From Gnetum montanum (taxonomy: Eukaryota > Streptophyta > Gnetopsida > Gnetales > Gnetaceae): 64,000 nucleotides of DNA. Below are positions 35,790-46,741 of the stretch, in pieces. The stretch lies in contig MNCI01010141.1 of the NCBI GenBank assembly GCA_015680685.1, positions 594,103-658,102 on the forward strand. The letters run 5' to 3'. Within the stretch, counting starts at the first letter, position 1. Each line of letters opens with the position of its first letter. The position numbers and the translations under genes are program-made. The notes under the pieces were generated by a model. The model was not told the DNA's origin, ran no database searches, and saw only the letters and a program-made list of their open reading frames with translations.

Positions 35790-38498
35790 ATGTTTCTGAT
35801 GGTGGTGGTACCTCCATTAGCATTTTCCCTTTGTTATTTGGCTTCTTAACTAGTATTTATTTAGTAAGACCCTCAGATTGTCCTCCTTAGTTCTAGGAAC
35901 ATGCATCATCCATGCTAGTTCAACAATGTTTGTAGGCATTGACACTTCCCAGGGACATGAAATTTGTGAAAACATTTTACTAACTTTGATGTACCATATT
36001 ATGAATTGAGTACTTTTTATCTTAAAGGCTCTAGACATCTTCTACAACTCTTCATAATCAGTCATCATTTTGGCCAAATTTGTAGCTACATTTTGACTAC
36101 TTGTAGTTTAGAGTTTACAATGTGAAGATTTAATTATGCATCCTTCCTATTTGAAAAGTTCTTTTTATACATGAAATATACTGTAGGCACTTGCTTCTTC
36201 AATTTTGTTTTTGGCTTGCTTGCTATCAAGATGGCTAAGTTAGAACAATGGAGATTTACTAACCCCATGTATTCTATCAGGTCCTTTATTTTTATATCTT
36301 TGTTCTTTAGCTGTACTTGATGAAGATTGGCAAGAATATCTAGGATGGATTACTAATAAGATGTTTGCTGTGTAACAAAACTGGTCTTGGCTTTAGCCAT
36401 TTATACTTATTTCTCATTGATCTATTTGTACATGCCCACTTAATCTCTGAAATGTTCCTTGAGCCTTTTTTGTTTCTTGGCCTTATTTTTCCATGCATCG
36501 ATTCCAATGGCTAATTTCTGTTAGATTTCATGTACTTCTTCCATAGATAAAGTTATGTTTTCATGAGCTAATTGTCTTATGTCTAGGTTGACTTTGACAA
36601 ATTACTCTCTTAGTTGAGGAATACTTTATTTAAGTATGTTATTTTTCTTTTTAATGTATGTCAACCTCAAATTCTCTACTGTAATTTTTTTTCTTTCTCT
36701 AGTGCAGTGATTGCCTTAGCATGGATGTATGTTTGAGCATTTGCTATTGAGGCATTCCATACTACTCTTTCTTTCTCCATCTTCAATTTTCTTTGCTAGT
36801 CATCAATTGACCAATTTGCCTTAGCATGGATGTATGTTTGCTAGCCCTGTGCAATGTGTCATGTAGGATGTTATTTTTCATCTTTCACTATAGCTATATC
36901 TTCTTGTACCCTTTGCACTTCACTCTCTACATGTTGCATCCTTGTTTCTACATGACAAGATTTTCTTTTGTGGTTATTAATTAAGACTACATTGTAGTAA
37001 TATTACTAGGGATATCAAAATGATTCTTCATTAATTACAATAGTCTTTCCAATGTATATTCATGTTCAACATGGGACATTATTTCCTTTCTAGAAGTTTT
37101 GGCTAATGTCTACACATCTTTGGCTCCAAAAATATCTTTTGGTGGTACAATGAGAATAATTAATGACTTCTTGATATGGTCACCACAACTATAGCTCTTT
37201 CTTTAGTTTCTAACATCACTTGGAATGATGTAGTGTTCCTAAAAATTTATTGTGCCTAGTCATTATTCTCTCCTTCTTGCAAAGATACTTGACCACTGGT
37301 GAATCCTATGGATATGGTAGCCATGCTTGTATGAATCCTTATCCTATACATGCTTGATACTTTCTTGCTATCCTAACTGATTATTTCAGTAATATGTTAT
37401 AGATGACTCATCAAAGGCCTATAGTTAGGTTATGATAGTGGAGCACTTAGTCTTGCTCAGTCTATAGTTGGAGTTGATCCATTGGATCCTACTTGTTCTA
37501 TGTCTATAGCTATAATGTTTACTGTTGGTGTTGATCCTACTGTAGCATTAGTGCTTGCTAGTTTTTCTACTTGATCTTTCTTTTGTAGCATTGGCTTAGG
37601 GATTTTTGCCTATGAAGAATTTTGGGATTTTTGAAAAATAGCATTGATGTAGTTCAAAATTCTAGCTTATTTGCACAACTTTCTAATAAGATAAATAAAT
37701 GGAAGAGTGGGTTCCCCTATCTTCTTCTCCTTAAATTTTCTCTATATCTCTAGAAACAATAGATGGAATATGTTAGCTTGAAATTTTTCCATTAAGATAG
37801 CACTTCCTTAGGTAGCATAGGTGGAAACTCTATTGATTTTCTTCTTTGGGAAAATATGGTATGTTCTAATCTTAAAGTAGATGTTTTTATAGAGTGGATA
37901 ATCCATGGTAATCTTCTTCTAGAGTTTCATATGCCCTTTACAACCATAAATTTCTTACTTCTATGTTGAACCTTGTAAATATCTGAGTAATATTAGCTTT
38001 GACATTTGGTAAATTTAGTACCCTTGAGATTTCTTCAACTGAACATGGCACCATCACTTCCTCTATCATCATGGTTGCATCATCCTATTTTTTTTTTATC
38101 AAAATTAATAAACTTTTCTCAAATACTAGTTTTGATTACTTAAAATGGTTGGTCATAATGGTGAGGCTTGAAGTTTTTCATGTACCTTTGCAGGTACAAG
38201 CTTCATGAATGGCTTAAAATTAAGTTACACTATCATAGTCAACATGATAGGCTTCTCCTAAATATCCTATAAACACTCATTAGAGACTGTTAGGTGTTGT
38301 TCCTATTCTAGAGCTAGTGGTACATTAGCTTCTGCTTGTGCAGATTATCCTATTACAGGTGCACTAATGGATGGTATATGATTATTTTTCTTACTCTACA
38401 GGAAGAGTTTGTTTTGCATCTCATCCTCTTCATCTCTCTTTAGGCTTCTTTTTCCTTAGTTGTGATTGTCCCCTAGCTTCGAGTCTCTTTGGAAGCAT
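35790..38498 (-). pseudogene. aORF of E5, third copy of the large accessory ORF
   Basis: Minus-strand start MLPKRLEARGQSQLRK (ATG 38498) parallels MAPKRGEQKG (E2) and MVPKRLATIEPCQHG (E6). The core GEPTLPFIYLIRKLC (about 37725-37675) matches the E2 and E6 cores. The tail MHVPRTKEDNLRVLLNKY, then ITKGKMLMEVP (about 35910-35800), matches the E2 tail (DDKGKRLMEE). The base before the ATG is A in TTTTCCAA where the other copies end in AG. Stops and frame changes throughout; unknown function. Its own 3' LTR is missing: the sequence runs straight into the broken E3 5' LTR. Confidence 0.68.
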
Positions 38499-38833
38499 TT
38501 GGAAAACAATTTAAATAAGCCTTCTTACAAAGTTATTATACCTTGCCAAAATATTTTCTATTTTGCTTTGTTTCCTCTAAAATACCTCAAACCTTTTCTC
38601 TCTCTCTTTTTCCCAAGCCCACATTCCTAAATTCTTTGATGAGTGAAAATGAAATATAATAAGGGTAGGGACCTATTTATGGAAGAGGGATCTCATGCGG
38701 TGCAACACGTTGCTTAGGTACATGTTAGTAGACATGACCTTTTTTTCACACAGAAATACATTTATGTTCTATTCATCTACAAAAATGTGAAAGAAACCTT
38801 TATCGTGGATGCAGAAAATATTGATTAATGAGG
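38499..38833 (-). other. E5 spacer upstream of aORF
   Basis: AT-rich, non-coding; nothing beyond its position next to the aORF start. It is interrupted by the solo LTR and continues at 39640. Confidence 0.45.
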
Positions 38834-38838
38834 TGGGG
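38834..38838. repeat. target site duplication of solo LTR, left
   Basis: TGGGG, identical to 39635-39639. Confidence 0.85.
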
Positions 38839-39128
38839 TGATGAGTGGCGAGATACCCCTACACTCAACCATATGAATACGAGCGTCGCACACGCGATCC
38901 GGTCGAACTCTGCAGATGGACTAGTTGTGGCACCTAGATAGTTAGCCTTAGGTCGCAGTTCGCTGTCTTCCCATCTAGACTAGTTTTGCATATGTCACGT
39001 ATGGTTTAGTCTAGATGAGGTGTATGATGTGTTCTAATCTAATGCTACTCCTGGAGGCAATGGAAAATAATATTAACTAATTCTAAGCTAAGAGGAAAAG
39101 GTAAGAAAATCTAATCTAGCCTAAGTGC

Positions 39129-39159
39129 NNNNNNNNNNNNNNNNNNNNNNNNNNNNNNN
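39129..39159. other. assembly gap (31 N)
   Basis: Run of N within the solo LTR, in the region that is internally repeated in the E1 LTR. Confidence 1.
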
Positions 39160-39493
39160 ACTAATCGCGATAAGTAACCGATTCCTTAACTAGCCGTACA
39201 CACCCGTAGATGCTCGTAGTCAAGTCGTACTTACACCGTGCTATGAAAGCAATAAATAACATGAAATAAATAACAATAAATAAACTAAGTGAATGCTGTA
39301 ATGATGAAGTAATCTCGATCTTTATTGCCGGTCATGTGCGTGTCCAAGTACGGCACACTCGAATAAAGACACCGTAGAATCACATTCACCACACTGCGGG
39401 CAGACACGGGAAAATTCTAACTCTGGAGGGATCAAACTGCCAAAGCTTCACTACACTAAAATTGGGATCCCTAAACAAGGGAGAGCCACCTCT

Positions 39494-39501
39494 TATTTAT
39501 A
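39494..39501 (-). promoter_or_regulatory. TATA box of solo LTR
   Basis: TATAAATA on the minus strand, just downstream of the palindrome cluster. Confidence 0.65.
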
Positions 39502-39514
39502 GACATGACGGCTG

Positions 39515-39612
39515 ACTACGATATCGTGTATGCGATATCGCAGGGAAGGACGCGATATCGCGGGGGATGCGATATCGCGTCGGGTGCGATATCGCGTACG
39601 CGATATCGCGGC
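39515..39612. repeat. CGATATCG palindrome cluster in solo LTR U3
   Basis: Repeated GCGATATCGC-type words in about 100 bp, better preserved than elsewhere in the window. Confidence 0.88.
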
Positions 39613-39634
39613 CGACGCAGACCGTGTCTCATCA

Positions 39635-39639
39635 TGGGG
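39635..39639. repeat. target site duplication of solo LTR, right
   Basis: TGGGG, equal to 38834-38838. Confidence 0.85.
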
Positions 39640-40920
39640 GAAGGAGGTTTTGTGTAAAACCTATAACTCATCATATTTGGTTCAATAAATCAAAATTCAC
39701 ATAAAACAAATATTGTATATCTAATGTTGAAGAGAAGGGTTAAATTTGATATTTTTGAACAATGTAGATGCATTGGCAATGCCAAATTCTAGGTGAGATA
39801 TTATCCTGAGGCACTTTATTGATAATGTTATTTTCTATGATATTCAGTTATAATTAAAAATTAGCTCAGAATTCTAGCTATTATTATTCATGTTGACTAG
39901 TGTCAACCATCCCCTATGCTATGTGCTAGGCTATAATGTTTGAGCCATATTGACCTTATAGTTTTCTCTTGGTTAGTGTCATGTGGGGTTCATATTTTAT
40001 GTTGTAAGCCTTATTACCCTACATAATAACCTTGTTATTTTTAGTACCATCATCAACCTCATAGTGCTACTATGACTACTCATGTTGCTAGTTTGACTAG
40101 CCACATGATTGCTCTAGAATTGGCCATGTTGCTAAGAACTTAGTAGCATTAAAATAATTCAGTTTATCATCGATGGATATCATTTTTCCATGTTCTAGAA
40201 AGGGTTGCATAGCCCCACACCTTATAACCTTGGCACATATCATCTTTGTCATTGAATAGTAGGTTGCATAAATGTCAAATGATACCATCCTTAGTGCATA
40301 GGCATGGAGCCTTCACATAAACATGTGACTATAACACATGAGTCTTAAGAGGTTGGTAAGGTCATGTAGCCAAATCTACACTAAAACTATTGCATTTATC
40401 CTTATGACCAAAAAGCAAAACCTTTTGTCATTTACATTCGAACATAAGTCTTATCAACATAGTTTATTCAAATGATTTTATTATCACTCATGGTTTTCTT
40501 ACTATTGCCATGTGTCCCCATGCATGTAGCCGCTCATGAATTAGATTAGACTAACAAAAAGTAGAATATTACTCACTGATGTGATTTCTTGCAATAGTAC
40601 ATTTCTAATGGATCTAACCTTGATTTTCTAAATTTATAATTATGGCTTTGGACACTAATATTAGGTAAGCTCATAATTAATAAGATAAGTGGATAGCATA
40701 TTTATTGAAGACACCATTTTAAGAGCTCTTTCTTAAGCTTAGAAATAATATTTATTTATTTATTATTATTAATTTTAATAATATGAACCTTATTTTAGTT
40801 AATTCATTTTCTTTCCAAAGCTTAACCATTAATTTTTAAAATTAATAAACTCTATGTTATTTAGTAAGTATCATAATAATAATAATTAGTTTAAAATTAA
40901 TAATTAAAAGTTTAGAAAAA
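39640..40920. other. unassigned AT-rich DNA between solo LTR and E6
   Basis: Probably E5 spacer by position, but no shared block is seen. No coding or RNA signal. Confidence 0.4.
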
Positions 40921-40925
40921 ATATC
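40921..40925. repeat. target site duplication of E6, left
   Basis: ATATC, identical to 50628-50632. Confidence 0.88.
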
Positions 40926-41434
40926 TGATAAATTAAATTTTTGATGCATTGCAATATCATATCTACAATATTGTAGCAACGATGTCATAGATACAATGTC
41001 ATAATCCATGCTACGTCATTGTTAATATGATGTCTTGGGATGTGTGTGGCCCTATAAATACCAACACTTGGATGCACAATCTATAACTTTCCATTTCACC
41101 CTTAGCAAAACTCTTGCAATTTGTTTTCTTAGTTAGAAATAAAGTGAATGCCCTTAGTGTGATGTTTAGTAGTTATGTGAAATCTTTATTCAAGTGAAAT
41201 GTACTTAGGCACAATTCATGACTAAAAATAAAGATCAAGATTGCTTCTCATCATTGCAGCATATACTTAGTTTAGTATTTTACTTAGATTAATTTTCATG
41301 TTTACTTAGTTAACTCTTTCCATTTTTGAAGTACTTTACTTTCCTTTGTTTATTAGTAAAGATAAATGAGCACAGCTAGTTTCGAGTGATTAAGTATAAT
41401 TGTTTTGTAATCCTAGTAGTGCTATTAAGATATA
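40926..41434 (+). repeat. E6 5' LTR, 3' truncated
   Basis: Aligns with 49744 to about 50250. TATAAATA at 41053-41060. Shared U3 words are GATATCATATCTACAATAT-like. Similarity stops after GTAATCCTAGTAGTGCTATT, so U5 end and PBS are deleted. Confidence 0.85.
41053..41060 (+). promoter_or_regulatory. TATA box, E6 5' LTR
   Basis: TATAAATA. The 3' LTR has TATAAACA at the same place (49870-49877). Confidence 0.65.
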
Positions 41435-41656
41435 AAGGAGAAATGATAGAATAAATGACGATGAAGATTGGACTATGCCTATGAAAGCAAGAATCTCATA
41501 TGCTCACAATGGTTCTTATTACCATGATTTCACATTCATCTTTCACCAAGATGAGCAAATGAGATGAAAAGATCTATAAGGCAACATCATTTTTCCTCCA
41601 AAGCATTCAGCACCCATCATGCTTCAAACAACTCTATGGAGAATGAACTTAAAAAA
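41435..41656 (+). pseudogene. gag N-terminal fragment (E6 or X)
   Basis: HDFTFIFHQDEQMR at about 41531-41570 matches DFAFILHQDEQLRW at the start of E7 gag. About 150 bases later the sequence jumps to the polypurine region, so it is a small scar of a large deletion. Confidence 0.65.
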
Positions 41657-41693
41657 GAACTCAAGGATGTGTTTTCATTTAGTCATGGGGGTA
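41657..41693 (+). promoter_or_regulatory. polypurine tract of element X
   Basis: AACTCAAGGATGTGTTTTCA, then AGTCATGGGGGTA, before TGATGAG. Its presence shows that the following LTR is a 3' LTR rather than a solo LTR. Confidence 0.8.
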
Positions 41694-42586
41694 TGATGAG
41701 TCATAGTTTTGTTGGTTGCATTAACGAGGCCTCGTCAATGTAGCCTTGTTGACTTGGCCTCATCGATGAGGCCTTGTTGATGTAGTGTCCACTTTTTGGC
41801 TATAAATACACACCTACCAGCTACATTTATGGCAATAGAATTTTAGTAGTAGCAAAACTCTTACAATTTATTCATTTAAAAGATAGGATATTTTCCTCAA
41901 GTGCCTATAGTAGGAGTCATTGAGTGCATGGATCTTTATTCAAGCATTGTTGTACTTGAGCATGATAGTGTATGCAGCAATAAAGACTAGTTTTCTAATA
42001 AACCTTGCAGCACTTTGGATAGATTAAATGTTTCATTTATGCATATAATGTTTTCAATTATTTATTTATTAAATTTTTTCTAGTAATTAAGTTAATAAAG
42101 GAATTAAGTAAGATAAGCTATATAGATTAAGCACATAAGTACAACCACTTCGAGTGTGACATGTATTCACTTAGTAATCCTAGTAGTGTTATTGCTTGGT
42201 ATGCCTAGTAGCATAGCGCTTGGTAATCCAGCAATGGATACATGGGTTTAGGACGTGTGCGAAGAGTGGGACTAGATACTTATGTTAAGACTAGTTAGAT
42301 ACTAGCTAATTAGTTAAATTAAATTAGTTAATCCAATTACTTTATCTCCCTTTAAACACCAACCCATGAAATACAAAATGATAAATATCAGATAACTCAA
42401 TTACACTTAACCATACTAGTGAATGTCACAAGTGTAATTGGGAAGACAATGAATGACCTTGAGGCAAGATTCACCTGCTAGAAGGCTAGTGCACTAGAAA
42501 CTATAAAGTCCACAGAATTCGACTGAATCACGCATGAACACTTGTGATTCATATGGTTGCGTGTAGGGGTACCTTGCTGCTAATCA
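41694..42586 (+). repeat. LTR of element X (893 bp)
   Basis: TGATGAG to CTAATCA (one change from CTCATCA). TATA at 41801-41808. U3 (41715-41790) has repeated GAGGCCTCGTC / GATGAGGCCTTGTTGATG words, unlike any other LTR here. The U5 has the shared GGTAATCCTAGTAGTG phrase and GTAGGGGTACC terminus. The following base enters the RT of E6. Confidence 0.88.
41801..41808 (+). promoter_or_regulatory. TATA box of LTR X
   Basis: TATAAATA directly downstream of the GAGGCCT-type repeats. Confidence 0.65.
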
Positions 42587-43200
42587 ATTACCCAAAAGCC
42601 ATAAATCATCAAATATGTTTGATCATTTTTAGGTCACAGGAAATACTATAGAAGATTTATAGAAAATGTTTTAAAAATTGCAAAATCATTGGTAGATGTA
42701 ACCAAGAAGGATACACCATTTCAATGGATGGAATCATGTGAGAAGGCATTTGAAACCTTGAAATAGAAGTTGATCAAGATACCAATCCTTCAAGATCTAG
42801 ATTAGTATAAGCCTTCAAATATCATGATGGATGCCTCAAATTTTGCATTGGATGTAGTGCTAACATAGTTGGATGACAAAAAAAGGCCATACTTTATACA
42901 TTGTGCTAGTAGAAACATCATCTAGATACAAATTAATTACACCACCACAGAAAATGAGCTTATGAAAATGGTGTATGCAAGAGAAAAATTCCAACATTTT
43001 GTGCTCAGGTATCCAATCTATGTCCACATTGATCCTACTGCAATCCAATTCCTCATGAAAAAACTAGCAGTAAGTCCTAGGGTGATTAGATGACTTATCA
43101 TTCTACAAGAATTCAACATAACCATGATTGACAAGAAGGGTAGAGAGAATGTAGTAGTTGATCACTTGTTGAGGTTACAATGCAAATAAAAAGACCATAA
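42587..43200 (+). pseudogene. E6 RT C-terminus and RNase H
   Basis: RT connection RKYYRRFIENVLKIAKSL and DTPFQWMESCEKAFETLK, then RNase H with IMMDASNFALDVVLTXLDD, PYFIHCASRNI, TTTENELMKMVYAREKFQHF and HIDPTAIQFLMKKL. All three acidic positions (DAS, ENEL, HID) are present. Stops are TAG-type at CAG-like sites. The N-terminal RT was lost where LTR X joins. Confidence 0.87.
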
Positions 43201-43349
43201 AGAATCATTCTCAAAGTAGTTCCCTAATGAAAACATGTTTACTAAGATAATAATGACTGTTGACTCAATAATGAAATCATGGATCACTAATTACATAAGT
43301 TATTTAACCATACAAGAGCTTCTTGTTGAGTGGGAAAAGAAATAGAAAT

Positions 43350-44330
43350 AATAGTTCCTTCATAAGGCTAAGAGATATTTGGAAATAAATGGAAACCTTT
43401 ACAAGATTTGTGTTGGTGGATTAGTACAATGGTGTGTACCAAAATATAATCAACAATGGATCCTATATGATGTACATAAACGTCCATGTGGTGGCCATTA
43501 TGTAGGTAGTAGGATGACATTAAAACTTATGATGGCAGGCTACTTCTAGCCTACCTTGTTCTAAGATGTCTGCAAATTTATTCAATCTTGTGAAATGGGT
43601 CAGAAAGATGGAGGAATAATAGCCAAGAATGAAGCACCATAATAATAGATACAATCATTAGAACTATTTGATATATGGGGAATTGACTTCATGGAACCAT
43701 CACACCAATGTTGAATGGAAAGGCTTACATAATAGTGACCATGGATTATTACACAAAGTGGGTAGAGGCAGCTAAAGTTAAAGATTGTATAGCCAAAATA
43801 GCTGCAAAATTCTTCTAACAACATGTGGTGAATCACTTTGAAGTACCAAGGATGCTTATTTCAGATAATGGGATTCATTATACTAGTGCTAATTTTAAGA
43901 ATCTCATGTAACAACTTGGGGTGAACCATAAATTGATCACATCATATCATTCTCGAGCTAATGGTTAGGCAAAAGTAACTAACTACAAAATTACTAGAAT
44001 ATTATCTATGATAGTTAGTATATTTAGAAAGGATTAAAGAACCAAGCTAAATGATGCTCTATGAGCCTATAGAATAACATGGAAACTACCTATTGGATAT
44101 TCATCCTATGAGCTACTTTATAGTAAATTACCCACACTACTAATCTAGGTATAGCTTCAAACTCTAGCTACTGCCAGCAAACTTGACCTGAACCTAAGCT
44201 TAGCCTAGAAAGAGCAACTAATGAATCTTAATCTATTAGAAGAAAATAGGCTAGTAGAACTTATGAGTAATGAGATCCACAAGAAATACTCAAAGCATAG
44301 GAATAATGCATGAATATGACAAGTGTTGGT
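43350..44330 (+). pseudogene. E6 integrase
   Basis: Zinc-binding part VHKRPCGGHYVGSRMTLKLM and the pair normally CECC read as SCEMGQ. Core: LFDIWGIDFMEP (first Asp kept), YYTKWVEAAKVKDC, MLISDNGIHYTSANF (second Asp kept), then AKVTNYKI with Lys at the Glu position, 35 residues after the second Asp. Tail ITWKLPIGYSSYELLYSKLP. A frame change near 43705 and several TAG stops are seen. The frame ends near 44330. Confidence 0.86.
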
Positions 44331-46741
44331 ACAACCAAGTGATTAGGTCCTATACTACAATTTCAACCATGTTTGACAAAAGTTAGTTCCAAATCCTTTG
44401 GGAGGGGCCATACATCATCTGAATGACTTACCCATTTAGTGCCATGTACACTCATCATCCATCTTGCCCACATAAGCTTATCTTAGTAAAATTGTAACAA
44501 GCCAAATCCTACCATAAATATCCCAACTCCGTTAAGGATTCTACCTAGCTTATCTAAATTTCCTCTACCTATATAATTTTCTAGTTGAATAGCCCTAATC
44601 ATAGTCATGGGGATGTCCACCATGACACATAGGTACCTTTTGAATTTTTTCACTTTCTTACTACTTCTTTCTACTTTCTTGATTATTTTATATTTTCAAT
44701 TTCTTAACTCTTTGATAATTTTTAATTCTTTTTATCTTTTTAATTCTTGAAGTCTTTTATAATCTTTTGTAGTTTTTCATCATTTTACTTGCAAATAGTT
44801 TTGTCAATTGTTAATAAAATACACTAAATAAAGCAAGATGTAGTTCCCATAAGGTAAAGACTTCTCTATATTATCAATCATAAGGGACTAATTACCCATA
44901 CAATGAGACCATGACATTAATCAACCCATTCCAATAATAAGAGGATCTAGCATGTCTATAATGATATTCTTCTCACAATAAAACTAAGAATAAAGTTGTG
45001 ATCATTATGCTCGGATAGAAGAGTGAAGAACCAAGTGGAAATGACAAGGGTGTGAAATTAAACAAACTTATGGATTCTCTTGGATCACTGCTATATGATT
45101 CTATCTTATTTCTAAGGATGTATTATATAATTGTAGAACTAATAAAAAATGGAAGTAATAGTACAATAAGTGCTATCTTACTATGTCATTGAAAAGACAT
45201 GTTAACCATGCCTAAATTTACTCCTCTAGTAAGGTCAACATAGTCAAAAATAAAATCCATGCAAAAAATAAATTTCTAAGGGTTCCACTAGAAAGATATG
45301 TTATCCATGCCTAAAGGTAGGCAGCTTCTCGAGAATCTCAAAAATAAAAAACTACCATGAATAAACTCCTCTATTGACCCATATGCCAAGTGGTAATACT
45401 TCTTACAGCTATGGTAGTATTATAGTTGTGACTTCTAGATAAAAAATAATGTGATGCCACAAGAAAGTGATTTGGACTTAGTTTGAATCTTGGAAGGAAA
45501 TATTGATGATTACTTTAACCATAGATTACACACAAGAATTCATTATGTCTATGGTAGGATACCTCATGTCCCCTCTTTAGCAACACCTTCTACAGTCCAT
45601 CTCACTTCATTGTATATGTAAATGTAATTTTGTTGTTTTGTATAATATAGTGATACTTTCCCAATATGACAATACTAATATGTATATTTTGCTAAACATG
45701 TATGCATTACATTCAACTCCTTGAGTGCCTGAGGACACCTTTAGGTGTAGTTATATAAGGGTACTAAGGGCTAAAGCCTACTTTAGGAAGGATCCACTTT
45801 TATGACTCTTATATTTCATACTTGGCAAGCAATTCCACATCATCATGTGCCTTCCAAAATAATCAAGATTCAATAAATACTTTCCATATCATCTAACAAT
45901 CTATTCATATATCTGAAATTCTTAACCCATCTCCTATGCATTCAATAAAATTTTGTTGCCTAAGATTCCTTTCTTATGAATTTTGAATGCCAATTTTCTT
46001 AAAATTGTTTATCATTAATGATCCAAGATCATTTTTACAAGTCTCACATTTTTCTAAAATTTCAATTGACTCATTTTTTCTCTTAAAATTCAACAAAAAT
46101 TTGAAATGTTTTAATGGTGATGTCATAGCACCTATGATTTTGTATCTATGATGTATCATCTACAATGTCATGAATATAAAAATAGTATATGTACATGCGA
46201 GAGTTAGTGAAATTTTTCATTCCTTCATTTTCCAACAAGAGAAGTTTTTGTAATTTTTTCTCATAGCTCTTGCACACTAGCTTCCCAAGGGCATAACTTT
46301 GTTCCCATAGATTTGATTTCTAAAGTTCTTGAACCCTATTGATCTTAGAGTGCTCATAGTTGTTGGGGGAGGGGCATTTAAATTATATGATACATCTAAA
46401 AATTTTAGCCAAAAATTCCTAACACCTAGAAGATACCATAAAGGGTAAGCATAAGAAATAATAAGAGCCTTATTATTAATCAATCAAACTTAAGCAAAGA
46501 GGACTTAGTTAATTCTCCTAAGTGACCATACCAACCATTTTAACACATAATAAGTAAGAAAATAATAAATATGAAAGGTCATAATTAATTAATAACAATT
46601 AAGGAATTACATTTAAAAATTTTTGTAACTTTGCAATAATAATAAGATAGGAACTTGATCTAATTAAGGGTATGAGGAAGAAAAAAATTGTTAAGAACTG
46701 ATGTAAACACTTTAATAATATGAAACTATTGTTGACTACAG
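44331..46741 (+). other. E6 3' spacer
   Basis: Contains the pol-end polypurine copy TAGTCATGGGGATG (about 44599-44612), a T-rich tract (44635-44770), phrases shared with the E2 spacer (AAAAGACATGTTAACCATGCC near 45192), the conserved block with TTTAGGAAGGATCCACTTTT (45760-45799), and TTGTTGACTACAG before the aORF ATG. No other gene is seen. Confidence 0.65.

Larger units (their letters stand above)
38839..39634 (-). mobile_element. solo LTR of E1-type family
   Basis: Ends TGATGAG and CTCATCA with a 5-bp duplication TGGGG on both sides and no polypurine tract or PBS adjacent, so it is the product of LTR-LTR recombination. Minus-strand TATA at 39501-39494. The U3 has at least five GCGATATCGC-type palindromes (39515-39612), as in the E1 LTR. 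It looks much less decayed than its surroundings (CpG-containing palindromes intact), so it is likely younger. A 31-N gap (39129-39159) lies in its U5 part. Confidence 0.92.

Noticed and set aside
41694-42586. LTR X as a solo LTR
   Set aside because: It is preceded by a polypurine tract and gag fragment, and its 5-bp flanks (GGGTA and ATTAC) do not match.
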